Below, in pieces: positions 1 to 8,643 of a DNA stretch of 18,909 nt. The notes beneath the pieces are model-generated. The model ran no database searches. It was not told where the DNA came from and saw nothing but the letters and a program-made list of their open reading frames with translations. The stretch comes from Anaeromyxobacter dehalogenans (lineage in GTDB: Bacteria; Myxococcota_A; UBA9042; DTJE01): contig DYKK01000025.1 of the NCBI GenBank assembly GCA_020722625.1, positions 1-18,909 on the forward strand. The letters run 5' to 3'. How positions within the stretch are numbered: the stretch's first letter is position 1; the number at the start of each line of letters is the position of its first letter. The translations under genes were made by a program, and so were the position numbers.

Positions 1-1574
1 TTGGGGGCCTCGGCGATGGCCGCCTCGGTCGTCACGAGGAGCGACGCGATGCTCGCGGCGTTCTGGAGCGCCAGGCGCGTGACCTTGGTCGGGTCCAGGA
101 TTCCGGCCTCGACCATGTCCTCGTACACACCGGTCTGGGCGTTGAAGCCGTACGCCCCCTTGCCGGTCGCCACCTTCTCGACCACGACGTCGCCGCGCTC
201 GCCCGCGTTCTGGGCAATCCAGTACAGGGGCCGCGACAGCGCGTGACGCACGATGTCCACGCCGTAGCGGCGCTCGTCGTCGAACTTCAGGCCGTCCAGC
301 GCGGACAGGCACCGGATCAGGGCCACGCCTCCGCCCGGGACCACGCCCTCCTCGACCGCGGCTCGCGTCGCGTGCAGGGCGTCCTCGACCCGCGCCTTCT
401 TCTCCTTCATCTCGGTTTCGGACTGGGCCCCGACCTTGATCACTGCGACCCCGCCCGCGAGTTTCGCCAGCCGCTCCTGGAGTTTCTCGCGGTCCCAGTC
501 GCTCGTCGTCTCCTCGATCTGGACCTTGATCTGCTTGATGCGGGCCTGGATCTTCTCGGAGTCGCCCTTGCCGCCCACGATGGTCGTGTTGTCCTTGTCC
601 GCGATCACGCGCTCGCACCGGCCGAGGTCCGACAGCGTCACGTTCTCGAGCTTCACGCCGAGTTCCTCGCTGATCACGCGACCACCGGTCAGGATCGCGA
701 TGTCCTCGAGCATGGCCTTGCGCCGGTCCCCGAAGCCCGGGGCCTTGACGGCCAGGACCTTCAGGACCCCTTTCATCTTGTTGACGACCAGGGCCGCCAG
801 GGCCTCGCCCTCCACGTCCTCGGCGATGACCACGAGCGGCCGGCCCTCCCGCGCCACGCGCTCGAGCAGGGGCAGGAAGTCGTGCAGGGCGCTGACCTTC
901 TTCTCGTGAATCAGGATGGCCGGGTCTTCGAGTTCCGAGACCATCTTGTCGGGGTTCGTGATGAAGTACGGCGAGACGTATCCGCGGTCGAACTGCATCC
1001 CCTCGACGAGTTCCAGCGTGGTCTCGGTCCCCTTGGCCTCCTCGACCGTGATGACGCCCTCCTTGCCGACCTTCTCCATCGCGTCCGCGATCTTGTCGCC
1101 GATCTCGGTGTCATGGTTGGCCGAGATGGTCCCGACCTGGGCGATCTCCTTGCGCCCGCGGGTCGGGATCGCCTGGGTCTTGAGTTCTTCCACCACGCGC
1201 TCGACCGCGGCGTCAATCCCGCGCTTCAGGTGCATCGGGTTGATCCCGGCGGTCACCAGTTTCAGCCCCTCCTGATAGATCGCCCGCGCCAGGACCGTGG
1301 CCGTGGTGGTCCCGTCGCCCGCCTTGTCCGAGGTCCGCGACGCGACCTCCCGCACCATCTGGGCGCCCATGTTTTCGAACTTGTCCTCGAGTTCGATCTC
1401 CTTCGCCACCGTGACCCCGTCCTTTGTCACCACCGGGCTGCCCCAGGACTTCTCGAGGATCACGTTGCGCCCCTTCGGCCCCAGGGTGATCGTGACCGCG
1501 TCGGCCAGGATGTCCACGCCGCGCAGGATCTTCTGGCGGGCCTCGGCCGAGAAACTGAGTTCCTTCGCTGCCAT
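1..1574 (-). CDS. groEL: Chaperonin GroEL (60 kDa), 3' end beyond the window
   Basis: ATP-driven protein-folding chaperonin of the cytosol, working as a double heptameric ring with GroES. The visible 524 residues start MAAKELSF at an ATG preceded by a good GGAGGA ribosome site. Family hallmarks are present: LGPKGRNV near residue 31, catalytic Asp52 in the TKDG motif, GDGTTTAT with Asp87, and a [11 protein letters not shown] segment carrying the third ATPase Asp near residue 398. GroEL is usually about 540-550 residues, so only roughly 20 C-terminal residues, including any GGM tail, fall off the window edge. It is transcribed divergently from the FYDLN-acid gene. No groES lies upstream and no CIRCE repeat is visible in the leader, so it is either a stand-alone copy or controlled differently. 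The identity is certain; whether it is the sole copy cannot be seen. Confidence 0.97.
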   Translation of the reverse strand, partial: MAAKELSFSAEARQKILRGVDILADAVTITLGPKGRNVILEKSWGSPVVTKDGVTVAKEIELEDKFENMGAQMVREVASRTSDKAGDGTTTATVLARAIYQEGLKLVTAGINPMHLKRGIDAAVERVVEELKTQAIPTRGRKEIAQVGTISANHDTEIGDKIADAMEKVGKEGVITVEEAKGTETTLELVEGMQFDRGYVSPYFITNPDKMVSELEDPAILIHEKKVSALHDFLPLLERVAREGRPLVVIAEDVEGEALAALVVNKMKGVLKVLAVKAPGFGDRRKAMLEDIAILTGGRVISEELGVKLENVTLSDLGRCERVIADKDNTTIVGGKGDSEKIQARIKQIKVQIEETTSDWDREKLQERLAKLAGGVAVIKVGAQSETEMKEKKARVEDALHATRAAVEEGVVPGGGVALIRCLSALDGLKFDDERRYGVDIVRHALSRPLYWIAQNAGERGDVVVEKVATGKGAYGFNAQTGVYEDMVEAGILDPTKVTRLALQNAASIASLLVTTEAAIAEAP

Positions 1575-1651
1575 CTTCTTCCTCCATCGAGTCCGTTCCA
1601 ACCGTGGATCCGGGCCCGAGCGGCTGGACCCGCCGGGCCGTTGGCGGCGAA

Positions 1652-1679
1652 TCAATAATCACCGCTCGCCGGAGGTCAA
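1652..1679 (-). promoter_or_regulatory. Candidate sigma70-type promoter of groEL
   Basis: Read on the minus strand, TTGACC (1674-1679) is followed after 16 bases by TATTGA (1652-1657), in an AT-rich island of an otherwise GC-rich region. The -35 matches 5 of 6 consensus bases; the -10 is weak. It would give a leader of roughly 70 bases before the groEL ATG. The call rests on position and consensus only. Confidence 0.5.
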
Positions 1680-1688
1680 GGGGCGACC

Positions 1689-1704
1689 CGACCCCTCGGG
1701 GTCG
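1689..1704. repeat. Perfect inverted repeat upstream of the groEL promoter
   Basis: CGACCCC (1689-1695) and GGGGTCG (1698-1704) are perfect 7-base complements separated by TC. The repeat lies 9 bases upstream of the candidate groEL -35 box, where an operator could sit. It is not a CIRCE element (no TTAGCACTC/GAGTGCTAA arms). In GC-rich DNA a 7-base arm can arise by chance, so regulatory function is only a possibility. Confidence 0.35.
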
Positions 1705-1766
1705 TTGCGTTTCCGAGACTGCTTCCCGAGAATCCAGACCAGACGCGAGCGTGCGCCAACTTTCCC

Positions 1767-1795
1767 TTGACAACCGTTTTCCGAAACGATACTAG
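1767..1795 (+). promoter_or_regulatory. Candidate sigma70 promoter for the FYDLN/mtnP/psd gene run
   Basis: A perfect -35 TTGACA (1767-1772) precedes either GATACT (1788-1793, 15-base spacer) or TACTAG (1790-1795, 17-base spacer). The spacer holds the inverted repeat CGTTT-TCCG-AAACG (1775-1788), placed where a repressor would block RNA polymerase. The next start codon is ATG 1847. The -35 is strong; the choice of -10 is uncertain. Confidence 0.6.
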
Positions 1796-1846
1796 GCGCG
1801 TTCCGGTCCACTCGGACCGCGTTGTCGGCCCCGGTTGAGGTGTTTC

Positions 1847-2098
1847 ATGGTGGACAAGGCGCGATTCGGCGAGCGACACACCTGCCATGCGTGCGGCTGC
1901 AAGTTCTACGACATGCTCAGGAACCCTCCGATCTGTCCGCGGTGCGGAGTGGACGTGAGCCATCCGTCCACCCCGGCGGACGAGGCGGCCCTGGACGTGG
2001 ACGTCGAGGATGAGACGCCGGAACCCGACGTGGAGACCGAGGAGGTCGTCGAGACCGATGAGGTCCCGCCGGAGGAGGAGGAGGAATCCGACGACTGA
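1847..2098 (+). CDS. FYDLN-acid family zinc-ribbon protein (83 aa)
   Basis: Small protein of the FYDLN_acid family, whose function is not established. The N-terminal half carries two cysteine pairs, CHAC with a further Cys (residues 13-18) and CPRC (30-33), flanking KFYDMLRNPP, a form of the KFYDLN signature. Together they look like one zinc ribbon. From about residue 47 the protein is almost entirely Asp, Glu, Val, Thr and Pro, the acidic tail that gives the family its name. I chose ATG 1847 because GAGG lies 6 bases upstream; an in-frame TTG at 1835 would add four residues and would overlap that site. It is the first gene of a same-strand run and follows the TTGACA promoter at 1767. A role in binding basic proteins or RNA is only a guess from the charge. 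Confidence 0.85.
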   Translation: MVDKARFGERHTCHACGCKFYDMLRNPPICPRCGVDVSHPSTPADEAALDVDVEDETPEPDVETEEVVETDEVPPEEEEESDD

Positions 2099-2140
2099 CC
2101 CGGGACCGTCCTCGACCCGGGCGCGCAGGAGGCGACGGCC

Positions 2141-2560
2141 ATGGCCTACATGAGGGGGCTCGAACTCGTGTGCATCGGCCGGTCGCACGCCTTCGAGATC
2201 CGGTACGAAGCCGGCCGCTACCTCGACGCCGCAGGGCGGGAGGTCGAGGGCCTCCTGGACATGACCTGCTTTCACTGTTCGGCGTCCTACTACACGCTGG
2301 ACGGCGAGGACGGGATCGAGTTCTGCCCCAACTGCGGGCGATTCGAACGCCGGCGTTTCGATCGGCTCGTGGACCTCCTCGAATGGAGCCGCGGGCAGAA
2401 CTTCGATTTCCTGCGGTTCTCCGGGCAATGCGCATACGCGGTCGAGGACGCGGCCGGGTGGCACCTGGCGTTCGCGCCGGACGAGGATGCCTTGCGCCGG
2501 CGCGGTGTGGTCGGGGACGTCCACGTCGTGGCCGGCTCGGGCCGGCGCGGCGCGGGATAG
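2141..2560 (+). CDS. Uncharacterised zinc-ribbon protein (139 aa)
   Basis: I do not recognise a named family. The protein has a classic zinc ribbon: CFHC at residues 43-46 and CPNC at 62-65, with a 15-residue hairpin between them (SASYYTLDGEDGIEF). Before it lie about 40 residues with beta-type periodicity, and after it an amphipathic stretch (FDRLVDLLEWSRGQNFDFLRF). It has no signal peptide or membrane segment, so it is probably cytosolic. AGGAGG is well placed upstream of ATG 2141. It lies 42 bases after the FYDLN-acid gene and 10 bases before mtnP, so co-transcription is likely. Composition and codon use match the neighbours, supporting a real gene. Possible roles include a metal-stabilised adaptor or nucleic-acid-binding protein; nothing in the sequence decides. 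Confidence 0.8.
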   Translation: MAYMRGLELVCIGRSHAFEIRYEAGRYLDAAGREVEGLLDMTCFHCSASYYTLDGEDGIEFCPNCGRFERRRFDRLVDLLEWSRGQNFDFLRFSGQCAYAVEDAAGWHLAFAPDEDALRRRGVVGDVHVVAGSGRRGAG

Positions 2561-2570
2561 GAGGGGGGCG

Positions 2571-3431
2571 ATGCCGGACCGCGTGGCCGTGATCGGGGGC
2601 ACGGGCCTCTACCTGATGGACGGGTTCGAGGACGTGCGGGAGGTCGAGGTCGAGACCCCGTTCGGCCCGCCCTCGGACCGCCTGAGCATCGGCCGGCGTG
2701 CGGGCCGCGAGGTCGTGTTCCTCCCGCGCCACGGCCGCGGGCATCGCTTCCTGCCGAGCGAGGTCCCCTACCGCGCCAACCTGTACGCCCTCAAGACCCT
2801 GGGCGTGACCCGCGTCTTCTCGGTCAGCGCCGTGGGCAGCATGAGGGAGGAGATCGCCATCGGGACCCCGGTCCTGGTGGACCAGTTCGTGGACCGGACG
2901 CGTGGTCGCGCCTCGACCTTCTTCGGCGGTGGCATCGTCGCGCACGTCTCGATCGCGGACCCGGTGTGCCCGTCCCTGCGCACGCTCCTGGGCCTCGCGG
3001 CGCGGCGCATCGGCCTGGCCGTGCACCAGGGCGGTACCTATCTGTGTATCGAGGGACCCCAGTTCTCGACGCGCGCCGAGTCGTTCCTGTACCGGGACTT
3101 CGGCGTGGACGTGATCGGGATGACGAACGCGACCGAGGCCCGGCTCGCCCGCGAGGCCGAGATGTGCTTCGCAACCATCGCCTTGCCCACGGACTACGAC
3201 TGCTGGCACGACGGCCACGAGGACGTGAACGTGGGGTCGGTCGTGGAGACCCTCCGGTCCAATACCGAGAAGGCGCGCTCCCTGATCCTCGCGGCCATCG
3301 AGGACCTGGACTCCGCGGCTCCCTGCGCGTGCGGGCAGGCCCTGGCCGGGGCGATCCTGACCGACCGCGCCGCGATCCCGGTGGACGCCCGCGAGCGCCT
3401 GGGACCTATCGTCTCGAAATATCTGGACTGA
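2571..3431 (+). CDS. mtnP: S-methyl-5'-thioadenosine phosphorylase
   Basis: Cytosolic phosphorylase splitting 5'-methylthioadenosine with phosphate into adenine and 5-methylthioribose-1-phosphate, for methionine and adenine salvage from polyamine or ethylene-type metabolism. The 286 residues are full length for the PNP/MTAP family. Visible motifs: IGGTG (8-12, phosphate loop), RHGRGH (53-58), SAVGS (86-90), EGPQFSTRAE (161-170, family signature), TNATEARLAREAEMCFA (185-201) and TDYDCW (207-212). The Asp residues of the last motif favour a 6-aminopurine (adenine) base, so MTAP is preferred over a guanosine/inosine phosphorylase. ATG 2571 has a GGAGGGG ribosome site; an earlier in-frame start inside the preceding gene is less likely. 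The downstream PfkB kinase begins 3 bases after the stop. No mtnA or later salvage gene is in the window. Confidence 0.93.
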   Translation: MPDRVAVIGGTGLYLMDGFEDVREVEVETPFGPPSDRLSIGRRAGREVVFLPRHGRGHRFLPSEVPYRANLYALKTLGVTRVFSVSAVGSMREEIAIGTPVLVDQFVDRTRGRASTFFGGGIVAHVSIADPVCPSLRTLLGLAARRIGLAVHQGGTYLCIEGPQFSTRAESFLYRDFGVDVIGMTNATEARLAREAEMCFATIALPTDYDCWHDGHEDVNVGSVVETLRSNTEKARSLILAAIEDLDSAAPCACGQALAGAILTDRAAIPVDARERLGPIVSKYLD

Positions 3432-3434
3432 ATC

Positions 3435-4466
3435 ATGCTGCTCTGCGTCGGTTCGGTCGCTTACGACGTCATCGAGATCCCGCAGCGCGAACCCGTCGAG
3501 GTCCTGGGCGGGTCCGCCACCTGGTTCTGCGCGGCCGCCTCCCTGTTTGCGCGGCCGTCGCTCGTCGCGGTGGTCGGGGACGATTTCCGCGAGGACGACC
3601 GGGCCTTCCTGGAACACCGCGGCGTGGACCTCGCGGGGCTCGAACGGCGGCCCGGCGCGACCTTCCGCTGGCACGGCCGCTACCACGACGACCTGCAGGG
3701 CCGCGATTCGCTCGCCACGGAACTCGGGGTCTTCGCGGAGTTCCGGCCGGTGATCCCACCGGACCTGCGTGCCCCGGACGTCCTGTTTCTGGGCAACATC
3801 GCACCGGACCTGCAGGGCCTCGTCCTGGCCCAGGCCCGCGGCGCGGGCTTCACGGCCCTCGACACGATCGAATGCTGGATGGAGCCCCCGCACCGCGATC
3901 GGCTCCTGCGCCTGCTGCCCCGGACGGACCTCCTGTTCCTGAACGACGACGAGGTCCGGCTGCTCTCCGGGGAGCGCGGCGTGATGCGGGCCGCGCGCCG
4001 CCTCCTGGACGACTTCGGGGCGCGGGCCGTGGTGGTCAAGCGCGGCGAGCACGGCGCCATGCTGTTCCGATCGACGTCCCCGGCGCCGGAGCGGGGGCGG
4101 GACCCGGCTCCATCGCCGGACGCGACCGACGACCGCACCGCCCCATCCCGGCCCGACATCCGCCTGTTCCCCGCCTTCCCGATCGAATCGGTGGTGGACC
4201 CGACCGGGGCCGGAGACTCCTTCGCCGGCGGGGTCCTCGGCTATCTGGACCGCGTGGGCCGCTTCGATGGCGAGACCCTGTGCGACGCGCTCGCGGTGGG
4301 GACGGTCGTGGCGTCCTTCAGCGTGGAGGGATTCGGGCCACGGCACTTCGACCGGGTGACGCCGTCCGCGTTCGAGGCGAGGCTCCGGCGATACGGAGAC
4401 ATGGTGGGGTTCCGGCGCGACGAGGTGCTCGGCGTGCTTTCCCGTCCCCCGGCCAGGGAGTCCTGA
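3435..4466 (+). CDS. PfkB-family carbohydrate/nucleoside kinase
   Basis: ATP-dependent kinase of the ribokinase/PfkB superfamily; substrate unknown. Visible: a glycine-rich substrate motif GGSATWF (25-31), an acceptor region VAVVGDDF (44-51), NDDEVRLL (170-177) and the C-terminal signature DPTGAGDSFAGG (255-266), whose Asp261 is the expected catalytic base. The length of 343 residues exceeds the usual 300-320. The excess is a Pro/Asp/Arg-rich insert at about 213-240, between two strands of the core, that looks disordered. ATG 3435 follows the mtnP stop by 3 bases, implying translational coupling. The context invites a role in sugar or nucleoside salvage linked to methylthioadenosine, but that is an inference; ribokinase- or adenosine-kinase-like activity are equally possible. 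Confidence 0.87.
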   Translation: MLLCVGSVAYDVIEIPQREPVEVLGGSATWFCAAASLFARPSLVAVVGDDFREDDRAFLEHRGVDLAGLERRPGATFRWHGRYHDDLQGRDSLATELGVFAEFRPVIPPDLRAPDVLFLGNIAPDLQGLVLAQARGAGFTALDTIECWMEPPHRDRLLRLLPRTDLLFLNDDEVRLLSGERGVMRAARRLLDDFGARAVVVKRGEHGAMLFRSTSPAPERGRDPAPSPDATDDRTAPSRPDIRLFPAFPIESVVDPTGAGDSFAGGVLGYLDRVGRFDGETLCDALAVGTVVASFSVEGFGPRHFDRVTPSAFEARLRRYGDMVGFRRDEVLGVLSRPPARES

Positions 4467-4470
4467 GGTC

Positions 4471-5334
4471 ATGCCCCGCGTTTCAGACCGGCTCCTGCGA
4501 CTGTTCTACGGGATCGCGTCCGGGAACCGGACCTCGCGGGCCATGGGCCGCCTGTCCGAGGCGCGCCTCCCCCCGCGCGTCCTTCAGCGCGTGGTCCGCT
4601 CGTACTGCCGCGTGTTTCGCGTGGACCTCCGCGACACGGTGGTTCCCCCGGGCGGCTTCCGCACCTTCAACGAGTTCTTCACCCGGCGACTCGTCCCGCA
4701 GGCCCGCCCCGTGGACCCGGACCCGGACGTGGTGGTCTCGCCGAGCGACGGGCGGGTGATGGCCGTCGGGACCGTGTCGCAGGGGCTCGCGCTCCAGGCC
4801 AAGGGGCGGTTCTACCCGGTGGCGCGCCTCCTGGGGGACGAGGGACTCTGCGCGTCGTTCGAGGGCGGGCCGTACGCGACGATCTACCTGAGCCCCCGCG
4901 ACTACCACCGGGTCCATGTCCCCTGCGATGGCGAGGTCGTCGAGGTCCGCCACCTCCCGGGCCGTCTCTACACGGTCGCCCCGCGCGCCGCGGACCTGAT
5001 CGGGGAACTCCTGCCGCGCAACGAGCGCATCCACGCGATCCTGCGCACGCCCTTCGGAACGGTCCTCGTCTCGATGGTCGGGGCCACGGGGGTGGGCCGG
5101 ATGACGACCGCCTTCGCGGACCTGACCTCGAACGTCCAGGGGCGCGAGGTCGCGCGTTGTGTGCGTCTCGACCCGCCCGTCCCGGCCCGCAAGGGCGACG
5201 ACCTGGGCGCGTTCAACGTGGGTTCGACGGTGGTGTTGCTCCTCCCGCCCGGGCCCTGGGAGGTGCTGTCCCCTCCGGCCGGGGAGCCTGTGCGGACGGG
5301 TCAGGGGCTGTTTCGTCACCTGGGACGCGGATGA
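4471..5334 (+). CDS. psd: Phosphatidylserine decarboxylase proenzyme
   Basis: Membrane-associated enzyme converting phosphatidylserine to phosphatidylethanolamine. It cleaves itself to form a pyruvoyl group. The 287 residues match the standard bacterial form. Visible: FRTFNEFFTRRL (63-74), SPSDGR (90-95) with Asp93, YHRVH (145-149) with the catalytic His, and FNVGSTV (248-254). In the last motif the GST triad at 251-253 marks the self-cleavage site, with Ser252 becoming the pyruvoyl. The common form is LGST; here Val replaces Leu. The start is 4 bases after the kinase stop. The last 122 bases overlap the 3' end of the opposite-strand gene at 5213-5857, and the C-terminal tail after about residue 258 is loosely conserved in type. 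Confidence 0.95.
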   Translation: MPRVSDRLLRLFYGIASGNRTSRAMGRLSEARLPPRVLQRVVRSYCRVFRVDLRDTVVPPGGFRTFNEFFTRRLVPQARPVDPDPDVVVSPSDGRVMAVGTVSQGLALQAKGRFYPVARLLGDEGLCASFEGGPYATIYLSPRDYHRVHVPCDGEVVEVRHLPGRLYTVAPRAADLIGELLPRNERIHAILRTPFGTVLVSMVGATGVGRMTTAFADLTSNVQGREVARCVRLDPPVPARKGDDLGAFNVGSTVVLLLPPGPWEVLSPPAGEPVRTGQGLFRHLGRG

Positions 5335-5857
5335 CCAGGAGCCCCCGCAGGTCCACGAGGCGCCCGTCCGGGGACCAGAGCGCGACCTCGCCTTGCAGCG
5401 TCTGCTGGGAGTCCGCCGGAAACCCTTGCAGGACCGCGTCCGGTGGGTCGCTGACCACGAAAAGCCGCCCGCGCGGAGTGGTCAGACTGTCCACCAGGAC
5501 CAGGTGTGGGACCGTGGGGCACAGCCGGGAACTCTCCGGGCAGCGCACGACCTCGCGGACGTATCCCCGCACCGTGGCCGTCCGATGTTCCGGTTCGTTG
5601 GCGTAGACCTCGCCGGCGTGGCGCAGGAACCCCTCGATGGTGAAGGCCCCGTCCGGGTGGCGTTCCGGCACCCGCTGGACCGTCAGGTCGGGCCGCGGGG
5701 GGAGGGTCACGGCCGGCTTCTTCGCCCCGGTCTTGCGACCCTCCGGTTCGGGCAGTTTCAGGCACGACACGCCGGCCAGGACCACGGCGCCGATGACGAT
5801 CGGTCGAGCCCACCCGTCCGCCGGCCGCCCACCCTTGACCCGTCTCTTTCCAGTCAT
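5213..5857 (-). CDS. Exported/membrane-anchored protein of unknown function (214 aa)
   Basis: No family recognised with confidence. Residues 1-18 are basic, 19-31 hydrophobic (IVIGAVVLAGVS) and followed by Cys32, resembling a signal anchor or an atypical lipobox (GVSC, lacking the usual Leu at -3). The middle (about 70-178) alternates beta strands: TATVRGYVREV, two cysteines (106, 113), PHLVLVD, GRLFVVSD, then QTLQGEVALWSPDGRLVDLRGLLVI. This is compatible with an OB-like or similar beta-barrel domain. The last 35 residues are Pro/Ala/Arg rich and lie in the overlap with psd. The ATG is preceded by a G-rich stretch that can act as a ribosome site. Reality is supported by its ordered hydrophobic pattern; the exact C-terminus is less certain. 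Confidence 0.7.
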   Translation of the reverse strand: MTGKRRVKGGRPADGWARPIVIGAVVLAGVSCLKLPEPEGRKTGAKKPAVTLPPRPDLTVQRVPERHPDGAFTIEGFLRHAGEVYANEPEHRTATVRGYVREVVRCPESSRLCPTVPHLVLVDSLTTPRGRLFVVSDPPDAVLQGFPADSQQTLQGEVALWSPDGRLVDLRGLLVIRVPGDETAPDPSAQAPRPEGTAPPRARAGGATPPSNPR

Positions 5858-5930
5858 GCCGTCACCCCCCGGGGAACCCGTCGCCTGGAACGCGGTTCGA
5901 CGGTACCAGGATTGCGGGAAGGGATCAACT

Positions 5931-7138
<1,208 letters not shown>

Positions 7139-7155
7139 ATGTTCGTGAAGTAATA

Positions 7156-8040
7156 ATGCTCGACTGGCTCGTTCGCCACCGGTTCGGGGTCGCGGTCGGA
7201 GTGCTCCTGACCGCTCCTCTGCTCCTCATGTACTTCCACGGTCGGCGCGGGGAGGGTGTCACCTTCGCGGAGCGGCTGACCGTCACGCTGGCCGGGGCCT
7301 CCCAGGCCCTGGCGAACGCGGTCGTGGACTTCGGGGGAGGCCTGTTCCGGGACTACGCGCTCCTGGTGGGCGTGCACGAGGAAAACGAGCGGCTCGTCCG
7401 CGAGAACGAGCGGCTCCTCGGAGAGGCCGTCCAGGCCAAGAGGCTCGCGGTCGAGGTCCAGACGCTGCGCGAGGCCCTGGGCTTCCGCGAGCGGCGAAAG
7501 GACCTCCGGCTGTGGTCCGGGCGCGTGATCGGCCGCGAACTGACGCCGTACTACCGGGTGGCCCGCGTCTCGGTCGAGGTGGAAGGCGACGGGGAGGTCC
7601 GGCCCGGCATGGCGGTCCTGACGCACGCGGGCCTCGTGGGCCGCGTGGTCCGAGGGGTGGGGGGCTATGCCGACGTGATGCTCTTGACCGACGGGCGCAG
7701 CCGGGTCGCGGGGGAGGTCCTGGGTCGCGGCGTGCTCGGCATGGCCGTTGGGACCGGGCGCACCGACGAGTACCGCGTACGCTTCCAGGTCTCGATTTCG
7801 GAGACGCCCCTCGAGGAGGGGGCCGTCGTCGTGACGTCCGGACACGACCGCGTGTTCCCGAGGGGCATCGAGATCGGCTACGTCACGAACGCCGCGAACC
7901 GGCGCCAGGTCGGGCCGTTCGTCGAGTACGACCTCGCCCCCGCGGTCAACCCGGCGATCGTGGAGTTCGTGTTCGTGGCCGATGGCGGGGCAACGGTGAG
8001 CCCCCGAGGCGGCGGGCGGGGGTCGGTGGGCGGGCCATGA
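7156..8040 (+). CDS. mreC: Rod-shape-determining protein MreC
   Basis: Bitopic inner-membrane scaffold that activates the RodA-PBP2 synthase. The 294 residues contain one N-terminal membrane helix (about 9-27), a coiled coil (about 72-110; HEENERLVRENERLL and continuing heptads), then the beta-rich periplasmic MreC domain with GRVIGRELTPYY and GMAVLTHAGLVGRVV, typical of the family. ATG 7156 is preferred: a TTG at 7135 would overlap the mreB stop codon and lacks a ribosome site. The gene ends in an ATGA overlap with mreD, implying coupled translation. The extreme C-terminus is Gly/Arg rich and probably unstructured. Confidence 0.95.
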   Translation: MLDWLVRHRFGVAVGVLLTAPLLLMYFHGRRGEGVTFAERLTVTLAGASQALANAVVDFGGGLFRDYALLVGVHEENERLVRENERLLGEAVQAKRLAVEVQTLREALGFRERRKDLRLWSGRVIGRELTPYYRVARVSVEVEGDGEVRPGMAVLTHAGLVGRVVRGVGGYADVMLLTDGRSRVAGEVLGRGVLGMAVGTGRTDEYRVRFQVSISETPLEEGAVVVTSGHDRVFPRGIEIGYVTNAANRRQVGPFVEYDLAPAVNPAIVEFVFVADGGATVSPRGGGRGSVGGP

Positions 8041-8552
8041 GGTACCTGGTCCTGGCGGTGCTCGTCTTCGTCCTGTTCGTGGTGCAGGCACCCGTCGTGA
8101 AGGCGCTCGGGTGGGGCGCCGCCTCGGTGGACCTCGCCCTCCTGGCCGTCCTGTACCTGGCGGCGACGTCGCCCGCCTTCGGCGGGTTCGTGACGTCGGT
8201 CGTTCTCGGGCTGATCGCGGACTCGTTCACGCCCGGCGGGGTCCTCGGGATGTACATGGAGGTGGCGGGCGTCGTGTTCCTGGTGGGGCGGGGGCTGGCG
8301 GACCGCCTCCAGATCCTGCGGCCGGTCCCGCTGATGGTCATCGTCCTGGTCTGCATGGTCACGAAGACGCTCCTCGTGTTCCTGCTGTCCATCGTCTTCG
8401 ACCGCGACTTCACGCAATACGCCGCGGTGTTCGTGAACGCCCTTCCCCACGTGCTGACCACGACCATCCTGGCCCCCGTCTTCGTCGCCCTGTTCCAGTG
8501 GACCGATCGACGCGTGCGGGGCCGCCGCCCCGCCGGGACCCTCCTGCGGTAG
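8037..8552 (+). CDS. mreD: Rod-shape-determining protein MreD
   Basis: Small integral membrane protein of the elongasome, partner of MreC. The 171 residues are very hydrophobic, with about five or six predicted membrane segments (roughly 2-20, 28-45, 49-65, 75-88, 98-120, 135-155) and the short polar C-terminus RRVRGRRPAGTLLR. MreD is poorly conserved, so the call rests on hydrophobic pattern, length and position between mreC and mrdA. The ATG overlaps the mreC stop (ATGA). Confidence 0.92.
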   Translation: MRYLVLAVLVFVLFVVQAPVVKALGWGAASVDLALLAVLYLAATSPAFGGFVTSVVLGLIADSFTPGGVLGMYMEVAGVVFLVGRGLADRLQILRPVPLMVIVLVCMVTKTLLVFLLSIVFDRDFTQYAAVFVNALPHVLTTTILAPVFVALFQWTDRRVRGRRPAGTLLR

Positions 8553-8643
8553 AATCCACGAGGCGCCACGTCCTTGCGTGGTCGTGACCGCCGGGCTGGA
8601 GCCCGATGGCCTGGGCAGGCGATTCTGGACGAGACCGGACGAC

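Noticed and set aside
243..1658. Long open frame on the plus strand opposite groEL
   Set aside because: It is the complement of a clearly conserved groEL; its protein is Asp/Leu/Arg/His-rich low complexity, as expected from antisense of GC-rich coding DNA.
1575..1846. CIRCE element or groES gene upstream of groEL
   Set aside because: Searched by eye on both strands; no TTAGCACTC-type arms and no 95-codon GroES-like frame.
1917..4472. 851-codon open frame on the minus strand
   Set aside because: It spans the complement of five recognised genes and shows only Arg/Pro/Gly-rich filler without domains.
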